Assembly (NCBI GenBank): GCA_015075635.1 | Contig: JABTUA010000001.1 | Span: 1,302,001-1,366,000, forward strand | Length of the DNA stretch: 64,000 nucleotides | Origin: Polyangiaceae bacterium | GTDB taxonomy: Bacteria; Myxococcota_A; Polyangia; Polyangiales; Polyangiaceae | Direction: 5' to 3' | Shown here: positions 34,170 through 46,194 of the stretch, piece by piece | How the letters are laid out: every line of letters begins with the position of its first letter | Position numbering within the stretch: position 1 is the first letter of the stretch | Notes under the pieces: model-generated | Database searches by the model: none | Seen by the model: only the letters and a program-made list of their open reading frames with translations | Told to the model about the DNA's origin: nothing | Position numbers and translations under genes: made by a program

Positions 34170-35129
34170 GTGCCCGAGCTCCCCGTCGAAGTGTTGAGTG
34201 GCGCGAAGCTGCCGTCGCGCGCACGTGAGCTGCCCAGGCCTCCCGAGCGCCTCTACCTGTGCGGCGAGCTGCCCCGCGTGCCCTGCGTGGCGGTCGTCGG
34301 GACGCGCTCTCCCACCAAGGAAGGCGTGGCCTACGCGCGCCACCTCGCTGGTGCGCTGGCTCGGGCGGGCGTCGCCGTGCTCTCCGGAGGTGCCGAGGGC
34401 ATCGACACCGCAGCTCACTTGGGCGCGCTCGACGTCGGGGGCGTGACGGTGGTGGTGGCGCCGTCGGGCTTCGAGCGGCCATTCCCCGAGGAGAACGCGG
34501 AGCTGTTCGAGCAGGTGGTCCGCGCCGGCGGCGCGTTCCTCTCGCAGCACGCCCCGGATGTGCCAGCCCGGCCGGACGCGTTCTTCGCGCGCAACGCGCT
34601 CTTGGTGGCGCTGTCCCACGCCGTGGTGGTGGTCGAAGCGCCCTGGCGCAGCGGCGCCCGCAACGCCGCCAAGCAGGCGCGCCGGATGGGCCGGACCCTC
34701 TTCGTGGTGCCCCATGCTCCGTGGAACCGCCGCGGCTCCGGCTGGGCGCTCGAGCTCGCGCTGGGCGCTCGGCTCTGCAACGGCCCCGAAGACGTGCTCG
34801 ACCGGCTCCGCGAACAGAACCTCCACCCCCTCGCGCGCGTAGGCGCGCCCGCCCCGGCGCCCGCGCCCGTGCCCGCGCCCGCCCGCGAAGAAGGGTCCGA
34901 GCCTCCGCCTCCGCCACCGGCGCGGCCCGTCCCCACCCACCCGGACCCCGAGCTCCGAGCGGTGCTGGCGGCTCACGCTGCGGGGGCCACGCATCCCGAC
35001 GAAATCGCTCAGCGAACGGGCCTGAGCATCCCGCGCATTCAATACGCGCTCTTGACTCTGAAGCTGGAAGGCGTGTTAGTAGCGGCCCCCTCGAACCCGG
35101 GCGGGTCCGTAAATCGGCGAAAGCATTGA
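34170..35129 (+). CDS. dprA: DNA-processing protein DprA
   Basis: 319 residues. DprA binds single-stranded DNA taken up in transformation and loads RecA. The Rossmann-like core is clear: CVAVVGTRSPTKEGVAYARH, VLSGGAEGIDTAAHLGAL, RNALLVALSHAVVVVEA and SGARNAAKQARRMGRTLFVV. The usual N-terminal SAM-like domain is missing; only about 35 residues precede the core. After a Pro/Ala linker, a C-terminal winged helix (HPDEIAQRTGLSIPRIQYAL) is present. GTG start at 34170. It leads the dprA-topA-trmFO run, a gene order conserved in many bacteria. Confidence 0.93.
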   Translation: MPELPVEVLSGAKLPSRARELPRPPERLYLCGELPRVPCVAVVGTRSPTKEGVAYARHLAGALARAGVAVLSGGAEGIDTAAHLGALDVGGVTVVVAPSGFERPFPEENAELFEQVVRAGGAFLSQHAPDVPARPDAFFARNALLVALSHAVVVVEAPWRSGARNAAKQARRMGRTLFVVPHAPWNRRGSGWALELALGARLCNGPEDVLDRLREQNLHPLARVGAPAPAPAPVPAPAREEGSEPPPPPPARPVPTHPDPELRAVLAAHAAGATHPDEIAQRTGLSIPRIQYALLTLKLEGVLVAAPSNPGGSVNRRKH

Positions 35130-35207
35130 CTATTGATGCGGTATCGTCGGGGAACGGCCTTGCACGTCGTCCTCCGGGATCGCATCAAGGGGGATTCGGG
35201 CAGCCCA

Positions 35208-37673
35208 ATGGAGAAGACCCTCGTCGTCGTCGAGTCACCGGCCAAGGCCAAGACCATCAAGAAGTACCTGGGTCCCGGGTACGAGGTCCTGGCCAGCAAG
35301 GGCCACGTGAAGGATCTGCCCAAGCGCATGGGCATCGACGTCGAGAACGGCTTCCGTGAGACCTACGAGGTCATCGAGGCCAAAGCCAAGGTCCTCACCG
35401 AGCTCAAGACGCACTCCAAGAAGGCCGAGCGCCTGCTGCTCGCCACCGACCCCGATCGCGAGGGCGAGGCCATCGCCTGGCACATCTTCGAGGAGCTGAA
35501 GCGGCCGAAGCTCGAGGTGGTGCGCGTCGAGTTCCACGAGATCACCAAGAAGGGGGTCGAGAAGGGGCTGGCGTCGCCCCGCGCTTTGGACGAGCACCTG
35601 TACGACGCCCAGCGCTGCCGGCGCGTGCTCGATCGCATCGTCGGCTACGACGTGTCGGCCCTGGTCTGGAACAAGCTCGCCTTCGGGCTCTCGGCGGGCC
35701 GCGTGCAGTCCGTGGCCCTGCGCCTGATCGACGAGCGCGAGCGCGAGATCGAGGCCTTCGTCTCCGAGGAGTACTGGAACGTCGGTGCTGCCCTGAAGAG
35801 CAAGACCTCGGCGCCGCTGGTGGCGCGCCTGACCCGCCTCGGCGGCGAGAAGGCCGAGGTGAAGAACGCTGAGCAAGCGAGCGGGATCCGCGCCGATCTG
35901 GAGAGCGCGAAGTTTCGCATCGCGACCGTCGTCAAGAAGGAGCAGAAGCGTAACGCGCCCGCCCCTTACACCACCAGCAAGCTGCAACAGGACGCCACGG
36001 GCTACCTGCGCTTCACCGCGAAGCGCACCATGAGCGTGGCCCAGAAGCTCTACGAAGGCGTCGATCTCAAGAAGGACGGCGGCCCGGTCGGGCTCATCAC
36101 CTACATGCGTACCGACAGCATGCGCGTCAGCCAGGACGCCATCGACGCAGTGCGCGAGCACATCGGCCAGAAGTACGGCGCCGACTTCCTGCCCGCGAAG
36201 CCCAACGTCTTCCGCGCCAAGAAGAACGCGCAGGAGGCCCACGAGGCCATCCGCCCGACCTCCCTCGAGCTCTCTCCGGACGTGGTGATGAAGCACCTCA
36301 CCGCCGAGGAGTACAAGCTCTACAAGCTGATCTGGGATCGCTTCGTGGCCTCGCAGATGGCGCCGGCGGTCTACGACCAGACCGCGGTGGACATCGAGGC
36401 GACGCCGACCCGGAAGGGTGCCGCGCACGCCTCGCTCACGCTGCGCGCCAACGGCAAGGTGCTCAAGTTCGCGGGCTGGCTCGCCGAGTACGGCAAGGGC
36501 ACCTTCGGCGAGGGCGAGAAGCTGGCCGGCGAGGATGAGGTGAGCGACGGCGAGGCGCGTGACAGCGTGCCGCCGCCGCCCTCCGGCGAGACGGTCAAGA
36601 CCCTGGGCTTCGACAGCGACGACGGCACCCTGCCGGAGCTCCACGAGAACGAGGAGCTCTCGCTGGTCACCCCGCCCGGCGTGCTCACCGAGCAGAAGTT
36701 CACGCAGCCCCCGCCGCGTTACAACGAGGGCTCGCTGGTCCGCGAGCTGGAGAAGCGCGGCATCGGCCGGCCCAGCACCTACGCGGAGATCATCAGCAAG
36801 GTGCAGGCCCGCGACTACGTCGAGAAGCTGCCCGGCGGGCAGATGAAGCCGACGGAGCTCGGCAAAATCGTGGTCTCCGGCCTGCTCGGCACCCAGCTGG
36901 ACTTCATGGACCCGGACTTCACCGCCAAGCTCGAGGAAGAGCTCGACGAGGTCGAGGCCGGGCGGCTCGAGCGCGTGAAGCTGCTCGGGCGCTTCTACAA
37001 GCGTTTCCGCGAGGTGCTCGACGTCGCCAAGAAGCAGAAGCGCTGGACGCCGGAGCCGGAGAAGACCGAGGAGAAGTGCCCGGAGTGTGGCTCGTTCCTG
37101 CTCAAGCGCTGGAGCAAGAACGGCTGGTTCATGGGCTGCGAGGCCTATCCGAAGTGCAAGTTCACCCGCGACCTGGGCAAGGACGGCGCCCCGGCGGCCG
37201 AGCCGAAGGTCACCGACGTGATCTGCGACAAGTGCGGCAAGCCGATGGTGATCAAGACCGGGCGCTTCGGGGAGTTCTTGGCGTGCAGCGGCTACCCCGC
37301 CTGCAAGAACGCCAAGCCGGTACCGCTCGGCGTGCCTTGCCCGAAGTGCGGCGGGGACATCGTCGAGGTGCGCAGCAAGAAGCGCGGCGGCAAGACCTTC
37401 TACGGCTGCACCAAGTACCCGGACTGCGACTTCAAGCTCTGGCAGCGGCCCATCAACGAGCCCTGTCCGCTCTGCAAGCACCCGTTCTTGACCGAGACCG
37501 GCGGCAAGAAGAAGAAGATCGTATGCCCGCGCGGCAAGGACTGCGGCTACTCCCGCGAGGTCGTCGTGCCCGAGGAGGGCGCGGCCCAGCCCGACGCGGA
37601 GGGCGCGCCGGAGTCCGGCACCACGCTCTCGGCGCGTGGGGCCAGGCAGCCCGTCGAGTCCGCGGCGCCGTGA
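35208..37673 (+). CDS. topA: DNA topoisomerase I
   Basis: 821 residues. It relaxes negatively supercoiled DNA by transient single-strand cleavage. The TOPRIM domain starts at the N-terminus ([33 protein letters not shown]). The catalytic Tyr is in [15 protein letters not shown], with [14 protein letters not shown] later. The C-terminus carries three to four four-Cys zinc ribbons ([44 protein letters not shown]). ATG at 35208 with AAGGGGG upstream fits the family start; the frame is open 75 bp further up. The trmFO GTG overlaps its stop. Confidence 0.97.
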   Translation: MEKTLVVVESPAKAKTIKKYLGPGYEVLASKGHVKDLPKRMGIDVENGFRETYEVIEAKAKVLTELKTHSKKAERLLLATDPDREGEAIAWHIFEELKRPKLEVVRVEFHEITKKGVEKGLASPRALDEHLYDAQRCRRVLDRIVGYDVSALVWNKLAFGLSAGRVQSVALRLIDEREREIEAFVSEEYWNVGAALKSKTSAPLVARLTRLGGEKAEVKNAEQASGIRADLESAKFRIATVVKKEQKRNAPAPYTTSKLQQDATGYLRFTAKRTMSVAQKLYEGVDLKKDGGPVGLITYMRTDSMRVSQDAIDAVREHIGQKYGADFLPAKPNVFRAKKNAQEAHEAIRPTSLELSPDVVMKHLTAEEYKLYKLIWDRFVASQMAPAVYDQTAVDIEATPTRKGAAHASLTLRANGKVLKFAGWLAEYGKGTFGEGEKLAGEDEVSDGEARDSVPPPPSGETVKTLGFDSDDGTLPELHENEELSLVTPPGVLTEQKFTQPPPRYNEGSLVRELEKRGIGRPSTYAEIISKVQARDYVEKLPGGQMKPTELGKIVVSGLLGTQLDFMDPDFTAKLEEELDEVEAGRLERVKLLGRFYKRFREVLDVAKKQKRWTPEPEKTEEKCPECGSFLLKRWSKNGWFMGCEAYPKCKFTRDLGKDGAPAAEPKVTDVICDKCGKPMVIKTGRFGEFLACSGYPACKNAKPVPLGVPCPKCGGDIVEVRSKKRGGKTFYGCTKYPDCDFKLWQRPINEPCPLCKHPFLTETGGKKKKIVCPRGKDCGYSREVVVPEEGAAQPDAEGAPESGTTLSARGARQPVESAAP

Positions 37674-39001
37674 CCGCCACGGTCACGGTCGTCGGCGCGG
37701 GTCTCGCAGGCTCCGAGGCGGCGCTCCAGCTCGGGGCGCGCGGCATCCGCGTGCGCTTGCTCGAGCAGAAGCCCGTGCAGCGCACCGAGGCCCAGTCGAG
37801 CGACGCGCTCGCGGAGCTGGTCTGCTCGAACTCGTTCCGCGGCGCCGCGCTCGTGAACGCGGTCGGGCTGCTCAAGGAGGAGATGCGGCGCCTGGGCTCG
37901 TTCGTGATGCAAGCGGCGGAGAAGACGCGCGTGCCCGCCGGCGGCGCGCTGGCCGTCGACCGCGAGCGCTTCGCGGCGGAGATGACCCGGCGCCTCCGCG
38001 AGAGCCCGCTCGTCGAGCTGGTGCCCGGCGTGGTCGAACGCATCCCGAGCGAGCGCCCGTGCATCATCGCCACGGGTCCCCTCACCGGAGCCGCGCTGGC
38101 GGCAGACATCGCCGCTCGCGTGGGCAGCGAGCACCTGGCCTACTACGACGCCATCGCGCCCATCGTGGACGCCGACAGCATCGACTGGGACAAGGTGTTC
38201 GTCGCGTCGCGCTACGGCAAGGGCGAAACCGCCGAAGACCAGCAGGCCTACGTGAACTGCCCGCTCGACAAGGAGCAGTACCTAGCCTTCGTGCAGGCGG
38301 TGCGCGAGGCCCAGAAGGTCGAGCCCAAGAGCTTCGAGGAGGTGCGCTACTTCGAAGGCTGCCTGCCCATCGAGGTGATGGCGGCCCGCGGCGAGATGAC
38401 GCTGCGCTACGGACCGATGAAGTCCGTCGGTCTCGACGACCCGCGCACCGGGCGCTGGCCTTTCGCGGTGGTGCAGCTGCGCAAAGAAGACGAGGCGGGC
38501 ACGGCCTACAACCTCGTGGGTTTCCAGACGCGCATGACCTGGCCGGAGCAGCAGCGCGTGCTCCGCACCATCCCCGGGCTCGAGCAGGCGGAGTTCCTGC
38601 GTCTGGGCTCGGTGCACCGGAACACCTTCATCCACGCGCCCAAGTGCCTGGGCCCCACGCTTGAGCTCCAGGGTGAGCCGGGCCTGTACTTCGCGGGGCA
38701 GATCACCGGCACCGAGGGCTACGTGGAGAGCGCCGCGGGCGGCTGGCTGGCTGCCCATTTCGTCGCCGAGCGCCTGGCAGGGCGCACGCCGCTGCCGCCG
38801 CCGGCCACCACGGCGCACGGTGGCCTGCTGACGCACCTGTCGCGACCGACAACCGACTACCAGCCGTCGAACATCACCTTCGCGCACCTGCCGCCGCTGG
38901 AAGGCACGCGCCTGAAGAAGCGCGCCCGCTACGAGGCCCTGGCGGCGCGCGCGCTCGGGGATCTGGAGACCTGGTGGGCGTCGGCGCGTCGGGCGGCGTG
39001 A
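37670..39001 (+). CDS. trmFO: Methylenetetrahydrofolate-tRNA-(uracil-5-)-methyltransferase
   Basis: 443 residues. TrmFO makes 5-methyluridine at position 54 of tRNA with methylenetetrahydrofolate and FAD. The N-terminal FAD-binding motif is [16 protein letters not shown]; then [33 protein letters not shown], and the C-terminal FAD loop [19 protein letters not shown]. Cys residues in ELVCSNS and FEGCLP sit where the family has its catalytic pair. GTG at 37670 overlaps the topA stop (GTGA). The end is followed by CGACGCCA/CGACGCAA-type repeats. Confidence 0.96.
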   Translation: MTATVTVVGAGLAGSEAALQLGARGIRVRLLEQKPVQRTEAQSSDALAELVCSNSFRGAALVNAVGLLKEEMRRLGSFVMQAAEKTRVPAGGALAVDRERFAAEMTRRLRESPLVELVPGVVERIPSERPCIIATGPLTGAALAADIAARVGSEHLAYYDAIAPIVDADSIDWDKVFVASRYGKGETAEDQQAYVNCPLDKEQYLAFVQAVREAQKVEPKSFEEVRYFEGCLPIEVMAARGEMTLRYGPMKSVGLDDPRTGRWPFAVVQLRKEDEAGTAYNLVGFQTRMTWPEQQRVLRTIPGLEQAEFLRLGSVHRNTFIHAPKCLGPTLELQGEPGLYFAGQITGTEGYVESAAGGWLAAHFVAERLAGRTPLPPPATTAHGGLLTHLSRPTTDYQPSNITFAHLPPLEGTRLKKRARYEALAARALGDLETWWASARRAA

Positions 39002-39013
39002 GCGGAGAAGAGA

Positions 39014-39131
39014 GTTGCGCCACGGCGCCACGAACGCCACGAACGCCACGAAGCAGAAGAGATTTGGGTGTCAGACCGGAGAGCGCGTCGGACTGAGCTT
39101 GCGCAACGACGCAACGACGCAACGACGCAAC
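39014..39131 (-). repeat. Inverted solo tail motif and CGACGCAA array
   Basis: On the minus strand 39086-39014 reads GGTCTGACACCCAAATC, a TTC-rich tract, then TTCGTGGCG repeats, matching 31533-31590 and 3004-3074. Right after it (39099-39131, plus strand) come four CAACGACG octamers. Together they fill the gap between trmFO and the GxxExxY gene. Confidence 0.65.
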
Positions 39132-39153
39132 GACTTCAAATTTCGGGAATCGT

Positions 39154-39588
39154 TCACGGACGAGGGGTGGGTGCGGCGAGCAGCACTCGGCGGACGCCGC
39201 GTTGCAGCCGATGCACGTTGAAGTTGACCAGCAGTCCCAGCCGGCAGCGCGACGCACGCAGGTAGGAGATGACCTGCGCGAAGTGAACCGGCGCGAGCGC
39301 CTCCACAGCCTTGACCTCCACCACCAATCGCTCGCCGACCAGCAGATCGAGGCGGCACTCGCCGACGGCGAGACCGCGGTAGCTCAGCGGGATCGAGACT
39401 TGACGCTGGAACGGAATAGCGAGGCGGCGGAGCTCGATGGCCAAGGACTCCTCGTAGACCGACTCGACGAAGCCCGGACCCATGGAGCGATGCACTGCGA
39501 AGGCCGCATCGAGCACGACCGTAGCGAGTCGGTCCAGATCCGGGTCCGGCTCGGTCACGAGGTTGGGCGATCTCCAAGCCGTGGGCAC
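39154..39588 (-). CDS. GxxExxY family protein (PD-(D/E)XK-like)
   Basis: 144 residues. The name-giving motif is present (GFVESVYEESLAIEL), followed by IPFQRQVSIPLSYRG, the nuclease-core-like strands ECRLDLLVGERLVVEVKAVE (Asp...Glu-X-Lys) and NFNVHRL near the end, all as in the family. The core residues are intact, so it is a possible nuclease; the role is not known. A GTG at 39588 was chosen; a TTG at 39615 would place the first codons inside the neighbouring DUF559 unit, whose boundary (39603) lies only 15 bp upstream. The unit therefore inserted next to, or replaced, its promoter. Confidence 0.85.
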   Translation of the reverse strand: MPTAWRSPNLVTEPDPDLDRLATVVLDAAFAVHRSMGPGFVESVYEESLAIELRRLAIPFQRQVSIPLSYRGLAVGECRLDLLVGERLVVEVKAVEALAPVHFAQVISYLRASRCRLGLLVNFNVHRLQRGVRRVLLAAPTPRP

Positions 39589-39602
39589 GACCAACTCATC
39601 GG

Positions 39603-40383
39603 TTTCCTGCCCCAACTCGCCGCCGCTGCGCGGCGTCGGTCTTCCCCAAATTCGCGCTTCGCGCGAATGGGGAAGACGGGTCGTCCCGAGCTCGGTGCGT
39701 CTTCGCTCGTCGCTACGTGCGGTGTTCCGTAGCTGGCACGTCGTCGCACGCTGCTGCGAGCGGCCTGGTGTCCTCGGCCCGGCGCGGTGGTCGGGCTCCG
39801 CTCAACCGGCGCACGCTCTGCGCCACGCCGCTCGATCACTCGAAGCAACGGGCCGAATGTGTCGACGAATACGAAGCTGAGAGCGCCACAGGCGGCGTGT
39901 CACAGATCGTGCGCCCTGGGTCGCGAAGCCCGCCCACCACGCCGGGCCTCGGAGGAACCCATGTCCGCTCGCCCCATCACTCAGCTTCGTCGCCAGCAAG
40001 TCCTCTCGCAGCGTGCCGCCGAGATGCGTGCGGCGCCCACCCGGTCGGAGGCCGCCCTCTGGCAGGCGCTGCGGGCCAAGAAGCTCGGCGTCGAGGTCCG
40101 CCGTCAGGTGGTGCTCGGGAACTACATCGCGGACTTCGTCGTGCCCTCGGCGAGGCTCGTCATCGAGGTGGACGGGGGCTACCACTGCAGGCGAGTCGCC
40201 GCCGACGCGCGGCGGGAACGGGCGCTCCGGCGCCTCGGCTACCGCGTGCTCCGGCTCGACGCACAGCTCGTGCTGGGCGCCCTGCCGGAAGCGCTCCTGC
40301 AGGTGCGGCAAGCGCTCGTCGGCTGAGGCCTGCGCCTCTGCCTCTGAGACAAAGATTGCTTCTTCTTCTTCTTCTTCTTCTTC
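39603..40383 (+). repeat. DUF559 repeat unit 3
   Basis: A 781-bp copy of the unit at 4471-5251, 35 kb away, with the same head, hairpin, 81-bp leader, gene and (TTC)8 tract. The tail (40384-40409) is built of TTCGTGGCG. Its left edge, unlike those of units 1 and 2, is not in a CGTGGCGT array but next to the GxxExxY gene, so this edge shows the true 5' boundary of the unit (TTTCCTGCCCC). Confidence 0.9.
39961..40326 (+). CDS. DUF559 (Vsr-like, PD-(D/E)XK) protein, copy 3
   Basis: 121 residues, the same protein as in units 1 and 2. One silent base change is seen near the end of the gene (codon CCG instead of CCC in the LGALPEALL segment). The putative catalytic Asp and Glu-X-Asp are kept. Next door on the left is a GxxExxY gene, another small PD-(D/E)XK-like protein transcribed the other way; on the right hemW converges. 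Confidence 0.88.
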   Translation: MSARPITQLRRQQVLSQRAAEMRAAPTRSEAALWQALRAKKLGVEVRRQVVLGNYIADFVVPSARLVIEVDGGYHCRRVAADARRERALRRLGYRVLRLDAQLVLGALPEALLQVRQALVG

Positions 40384-40423
40384 GTGGCGTTCGTGGCGTT
40401 CGTGGCGCGTGAATCTGCACCGG

Positions 40424-41641
40424 TCAAATCAACGAAGCGATCGTCCCGTCCGCGAAGAGCCACGCGCTCTTCGGGATCCTGAGCACGTCACCTTCCAGCG
40501 CGAGCCGACCCCGCTCCAGCAGCTTCTGCGCCGCCCTGCGGCGCTGGTCCGTCCACGCCGCCACGCCCAGCTCCTGCGCAGCGGCTCCCAGATCCAGGCC
40601 CTCGGCCAGGCGGAGCCCGAGCAGGATGCGCTCGCGAAGCGCCGTCTCGGCGTCGATGGGCTCGTGCTCGGGGACCAGGGCGCTCTCCCGCGACAGATCC
40701 ACCCGCCTCCAGTCCGCCCCGAGGTAGCGCTCCACCGCGGGCGTGTTGCGGTAGCGCACGCGGCCGAGCGTGCCCCAGGCTCCCGTTCCGAGGCCCAGGT
40801 ACTCGCCCCCGAGCCAATAGCCCAGGTTGTGGCGGGAGCGAGCGCCAGGCCTGGCGAAGTTGCTGATCTCGTAGTGCTCGAAGCCGAGCGTCGCGAGCGC
40901 CTCGTCCACCGCGACGAAGGACTCGGCGATGACCTCGTCGGGCAGGAGCGGCAAGCTCTTGTGCCGCGCGCGCTGTCCGAACTCGGTGCCCGGCTCGATG
41001 GTCAGCGCGTACGCGGAGAGGTGCTCGACGCCGAGCTCTGCGACTCGCCGCACCTCCGCCGCGGCCTCCTCCGGAGTCTGTCCGTGTACGCCGTAGATCA
41101 GATCTGCGGACACCCGGGGCACGCCGGCCGCGAGTGCGTCGCGCACCGCGCGGAGGCCACCGGCGGCGTCGTGCAGGCGACCCAGGAACGCCAGGCGTTC
41201 CTCGTTCAGGCTCTGAACGCCGATGCTCACCCGGTTCACACCCAGGTCGAGCAGGGCGCGCGCCCGCTCGGCGTCGAAGCTCGAGGGGTTGCACTCGACG
41301 GTGACCTCGACGTCCCCCTGGTGCGCAAAGCTCGCGCGGATACTGGCCAGCACCCGCCCGAGCTCCCGCGGCTCCCACAGGCTCGGCGTCCCGCCGCCGA
41401 AGAACACGCTCTCGAGGCAACCCTCGGTCAGGGCCTCCCGTCGACGTTCCAGCTCGGAAATCACGGCGTTCGCGTAGGCCGCATGGGGCAGGCCTTGCCG
41501 TTCGTGGGGAATGCTCAAGAAATCACAGTACGGACACTTCTTCAGGCACCACGGAAAGTGGACGTACACCCCGAGCGGTGTGAGCCGTTCGCCGTTGTTC
41601 GGGCGTCCATGCGGGCCCAACGCGGGTTTTGCGAGGGACAT
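40424..41641 (-). CDS. hemW: Radical SAM haem chaperone HemW
   Basis: 405 residues. The N-terminus has GVYVHFPWCLKKCPYCDF with the CXXXCXXC cluster motif plus the following Cys spacing of HemW/HemN-like radical SAM proteins, then VFFGGGTPSLW and VTVECNPSSFD. The C-terminal HemN-type domain is present (RERILLGLRLAEGLDL). HemW-type proteins lack oxygen-independent coproporphyrinogen oxidase activity and insert haem into targets such as respiratory enzymes; the short N-terminus here fits HemW rather than HemN. ATG at 41641, divergent from rel with a 50-bp gap. It converges on the third DUF559 unit. Confidence 0.93.
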   Translation of the reverse strand: MSLAKPALGPHGRPNNGERLTPLGVYVHFPWCLKKCPYCDFLSIPHERQGLPHAAYANAVISELERRREALTEGCLESVFFGGGTPSLWEPRELGRVLASIRASFAHQGDVEVTVECNPSSFDAERARALLDLGVNRVSIGVQSLNEERLAFLGRLHDAAGGLRAVRDALAAGVPRVSADLIYGVHGQTPEEAAAEVRRVAELGVEHLSAYALTIEPGTEFGQRARHKSLPLLPDEVIAESFVAVDEALATLGFEHYEISNFARPGARSRHNLGYWLGGEYLGLGTGAWGTLGRVRYRNTPAVERYLGADWRRVDLSRESALVPEHEPIDAETALRERILLGLRLAEGLDLGAAAQELGVAAWTDQRRRAAQKLLERGRLALEGDVLRIPKSAWLFADGTIASLI

Positions 41642-41691
41642 GCCGTGGTGATACTTTCCATGCGCCCGAGTCTTTCGCTCGGTCATCTTCC

Positions 41692-43854
<2,163 letters not shown>

Positions 43855-43885
43855 GCGAACCGCCGCCCGCGACGGAGCTGACTCC

Positions 43886-44527
43886 GTGTACCTGAACCAC
43901 CACCTCCTCGGCGACGCGGACATCGAGCTGTTCCATCGCTACCTCGCGCCGCTCGCGACGGACGACTTCGCCCGAGCGAGCGACGGAGAGCGCGTGTCGC
44001 GTGTCGAGGGGGCCGTTACCGGCCTCGGCATCGACCTCGGCAAGTGGAAGGACCTGCACGGCGCGCTCGGGCTGCGCGGCGACGCGCTCGTTCGCCGGGT
44101 CGGGTACGTGATGTACTTCTTCCCGGCGTCTTTCGTTCACCAGCGCTCGAAGGGTGAGCTCTGCCAGAGCGGGGGGACCTTCACCCTCCATGCCTGGCTG
44201 GCGCTGAGCGCGACCGGCTGCTCCAAGCTGGTGCCGGCCGGGACGGACGCAGGCAGCGTGGAGTTCCGCGGCACTCACTTCCGGCGCTACGCCTGGCTCC
44301 GGGCGCACGAGCTCCGCGAGGTCCGGGCGCGGCGTCCCCTGAGCGAGCTCCGTGTGGCGGCGCGTGCCCAAGGCGACGCCCCGGCCTGGCCTCGCGAAAC
44401 CGTGGACGAGCACGTTCAGCGCTCCATCGAGCAGTGCGAAGCGGTGCTCCGCTTCCTCGAGCCCGCCGCCAAGGCCGGGCTGGGCGTGCTGTCCGAGGTC
44501 AACAACACCGACTGGGAGTACGAGTAG
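43886..44527 (+). CDS. Unrecognised 213-residue protein
   Basis: I do not recognise the family. The protein is soluble, with no signal or membrane helix. Notable segments are MYLNHHLLGDADIELFHRYL, GYVMYFFPASFVHQRSKGEL, a helix with WPRETVDEHVQRSIEQCEAV, and an acidic aromatic end NNTDWEYE. GTG start at 43886, 31 bp after rel on the same strand, and 12 bp before the pseudo-beta-lactamase gene, so it may belong to a three-gene unit. Codon use is like its neighbours. Confidence 0.65.
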   Translation: MYLNHHLLGDADIELFHRYLAPLATDDFARASDGERVSRVEGAVTGLGIDLGKWKDLHGALGLRGDALVRRVGYVMYFFPASFVHQRSKGELCQSGGTFTLHAWLALSATGCSKLVPAGTDAGSVEFRGTHFRRYAWLRAHELREVRARRPLSELRVAARAQGDAPAWPRETVDEHVQRSIEQCEAVLRFLEPAAKAGLGVLSEVNNTDWEYE

Positions 44528-44539
44528 GACGAGGCAACC

Positions 44540-46138
44540 TTGTCCTCCCCGGCGATAGGGTCGACAGTACGCGCCGTGGCGACGCGGCGCGCGTTCCTGA
44601 TCGGCATGGCCGGCTCCCTCGCGGCCCTGTCTCCCGGCTGCTACTCGCAGCCGAAGAAGCCGTATCCGTTCGCGCCCACGCCGGAGGAGGAGCTTCGGGA
44701 GCGCATCGCCGCGCGGGTGCGCTCCTTTCACGCGGCAGCGCCGGAAGCCGGCATCACTGTCGGCCTGTGGCAGGACGGTCGCCCCAGCGTGTTCGGATTC
44801 GGTCGCACGGGCCACCACGATCCGCGCCCACCGAACGCGGACTCGCTGTTCGAGCTCGGAGGTCTGGCCGAGGTTCTAGTCGGAATCCTGCTCATGGAGC
44901 TGGTAGCGCGGAAGCGCGCGAGCCTCGACGACTCGGCTCGCGCTCACCTGCCTGCGACGCTGAAGCTGCCGGAGCACGACGGTCAGCCGATCACGCTGCG
45001 CCAGCTCGCCCTCCACACCTCCGGCCTGCCCGCGGTCCCCGAGCTCGAGGCCGCGGCTCGCGACGAGCCGGCCCTCGCCGCGCTCCTCGCCAAGACCCGG
45101 CTCGAGACCCCGCCCGGCCAGCGCTTCCAACCCTCGAACCTCGGGATCGCCTTGCTCGGCCACGCCTTGGCCACCCGCGAGGGTCGCGCCATCGGCTGGC
45201 TGCTCCGCCAGCGCGTCGCCCTGCCGCTCGGCATGACCTCGACCTCGACCTTCGAGCGCGACGTCTCCCTCGACGAGAACCGCCTGGTCGAGGGCCGTGA
45301 CGCCCGCGCCCAGCGCGTCGCGCCGCGCTTCGACGTGCCGCTGCTTTCGACCCACGCGCTGCGCACCAGCGTGAACGACCTCCTGCGTCTGCTCGCCGTC
45401 GTCCTCACCCCCGGCGCCAATCCGCTGGCCTCGGCCGTGCACGCCGCCATCGGCACCCGCCGCCCGCTCGGCGACGGCACCGAGGTCGCCGCCGGCTGGC
45501 GTTACGACCCGGCGCGGGACCACCTCTGGCAGGCCGGCGAGTCCGCGGCCTTCCGCGCCGCCGTGCTCGTCGATCGCCCGCGTTCCCGGGCCCTGGCGCT
45601 GTGCGTCGGCTCCGCGGCCATCGACGCCCGCGGCCTGCTCTTCGAGATCGCGCGGGAGGAGTCGCTGCCGTCCAGTCGAACGATCCGGCCGACCGGTCCC
45701 ACCGTGCGCGAGCTGCCCCCGAATGCCATCCGCGCCAACGTCGTCATCGACCGCCTCGTCCGCTTCACCGGGCATCGCGTCGAGAGCCCCGTCGCTCACC
45801 CCGGCGATACACTGCGCGTCACGCTCTACTGGCAGTGCCTCGCGCGCATCGGAGACGACCTGCGGGTCATCGTCTCCGGCGTGGACGAGACCGGGCGCGA
45901 GCGCCTGCGCGCCGATCACTACCCCGCCGACGGCCGCTACCCGACCTACCAGTGGCGCGTCGGTGACGTCGTCGCCGACGAGCTGACGATCCGGCTGCCG
46001 GAGGGCTTCGATGCCGGTCGCCTGACGCTGTGGCTCGGGCTCGGTGCCGGCGGTCGTGCCCTTCGACCCGAGCCGGGCCCCGAGGTCGACATCAGCGGTC
46101 GCATCCGCGGTCCCAGCGTGGAAATCACGCGGAAATAA
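44540..46138 (+). CDS. Beta-lactamase-fold lipoprotein without catalytic residues
   Basis: 532 residues. The N-terminus combines a twin-arginine-like signal (RRAFLIGMAGSLAALSPGC) and a lipobox Cys34, suggesting Tat export and lipidation. Residues 50-380 follow the serine beta-lactamase / esterase fold (DSLFELGGLAEVL, LRQLALHTSGLP, QPSNLGIALLG). The catalytic Ser-X-X-Lys is Gly108-X-X-Glu111, and Tyr-X-Asn is Pro198-Ser-Asn200, so acyl-enzyme chemistry is not possible in the usual way. Residues 395-520 form a beta-sandwich (HPGDTLRVTLYWQCL) as on some surface proteins. It is probably a binding protein. It ends 56 bp before tRNA-Gly. Confidence 0.82.
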   Translation: MSSPAIGSTVRAVATRRAFLIGMAGSLAALSPGCYSQPKKPYPFAPTPEEELRERIAARVRSFHAAAPEAGITVGLWQDGRPSVFGFGRTGHHDPRPPNADSLFELGGLAEVLVGILLMELVARKRASLDDSARAHLPATLKLPEHDGQPITLRQLALHTSGLPAVPELEAAARDEPALAALLAKTRLETPPGQRFQPSNLGIALLGHALATREGRAIGWLLRQRVALPLGMTSTSTFERDVSLDENRLVEGRDARAQRVAPRFDVPLLSTHALRTSVNDLLRLLAVVLTPGANPLASAVHAAIGTRRPLGDGTEVAAGWRYDPARDHLWQAGESAAFRAAVLVDRPRSRALALCVGSAAIDARGLLFEIAREESLPSSRTIRPTGPTVRELPPNAIRANVVIDRLVRFTGHRVESPVAHPGDTLRVTLYWQCLARIGDDLRVIVSGVDETGRERLRADHYPADGRYPTYQWRVGDVVADELTIRLPEGFDAGRLTLWLGLGAGGRALRPEPGPEVDISGRIRGPSVEITRK

Positions 46139-46154
46139 CCGTCGATTCGAGAGC

Positions 46155-46183
46155 TTGACAGGTCTCGGCCCGAGCGGTAGTTA
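46155..46183 (+). promoter_or_regulatory. Sigma70 promoter of tRNA-Gly
   Basis: TTGACA (46155-46160), 17 bases, TAGTTA (46178-46183), ending 11 bp before the tRNA. The -35 box is perfect and the spacing ideal, the clearest housekeeping promoter in the window. Confidence 0.75.
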
Positions 46184-46194
46184 CACGCCCTTCC

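Noticed and set aside
35126-35160. TTGACT...TATCGT as a topA promoter
   Set aside because: The two boxes are only about 9 bases apart, too close for a sigma70 promoter.
40424-41641. Oxygen-independent coproporphyrinogen oxidase (hemN)
   Set aside because: The short N-terminus and CXXXCXXC context without the HemN-specific N-terminal extension fit HemW; genuine HemN proteins are longer.
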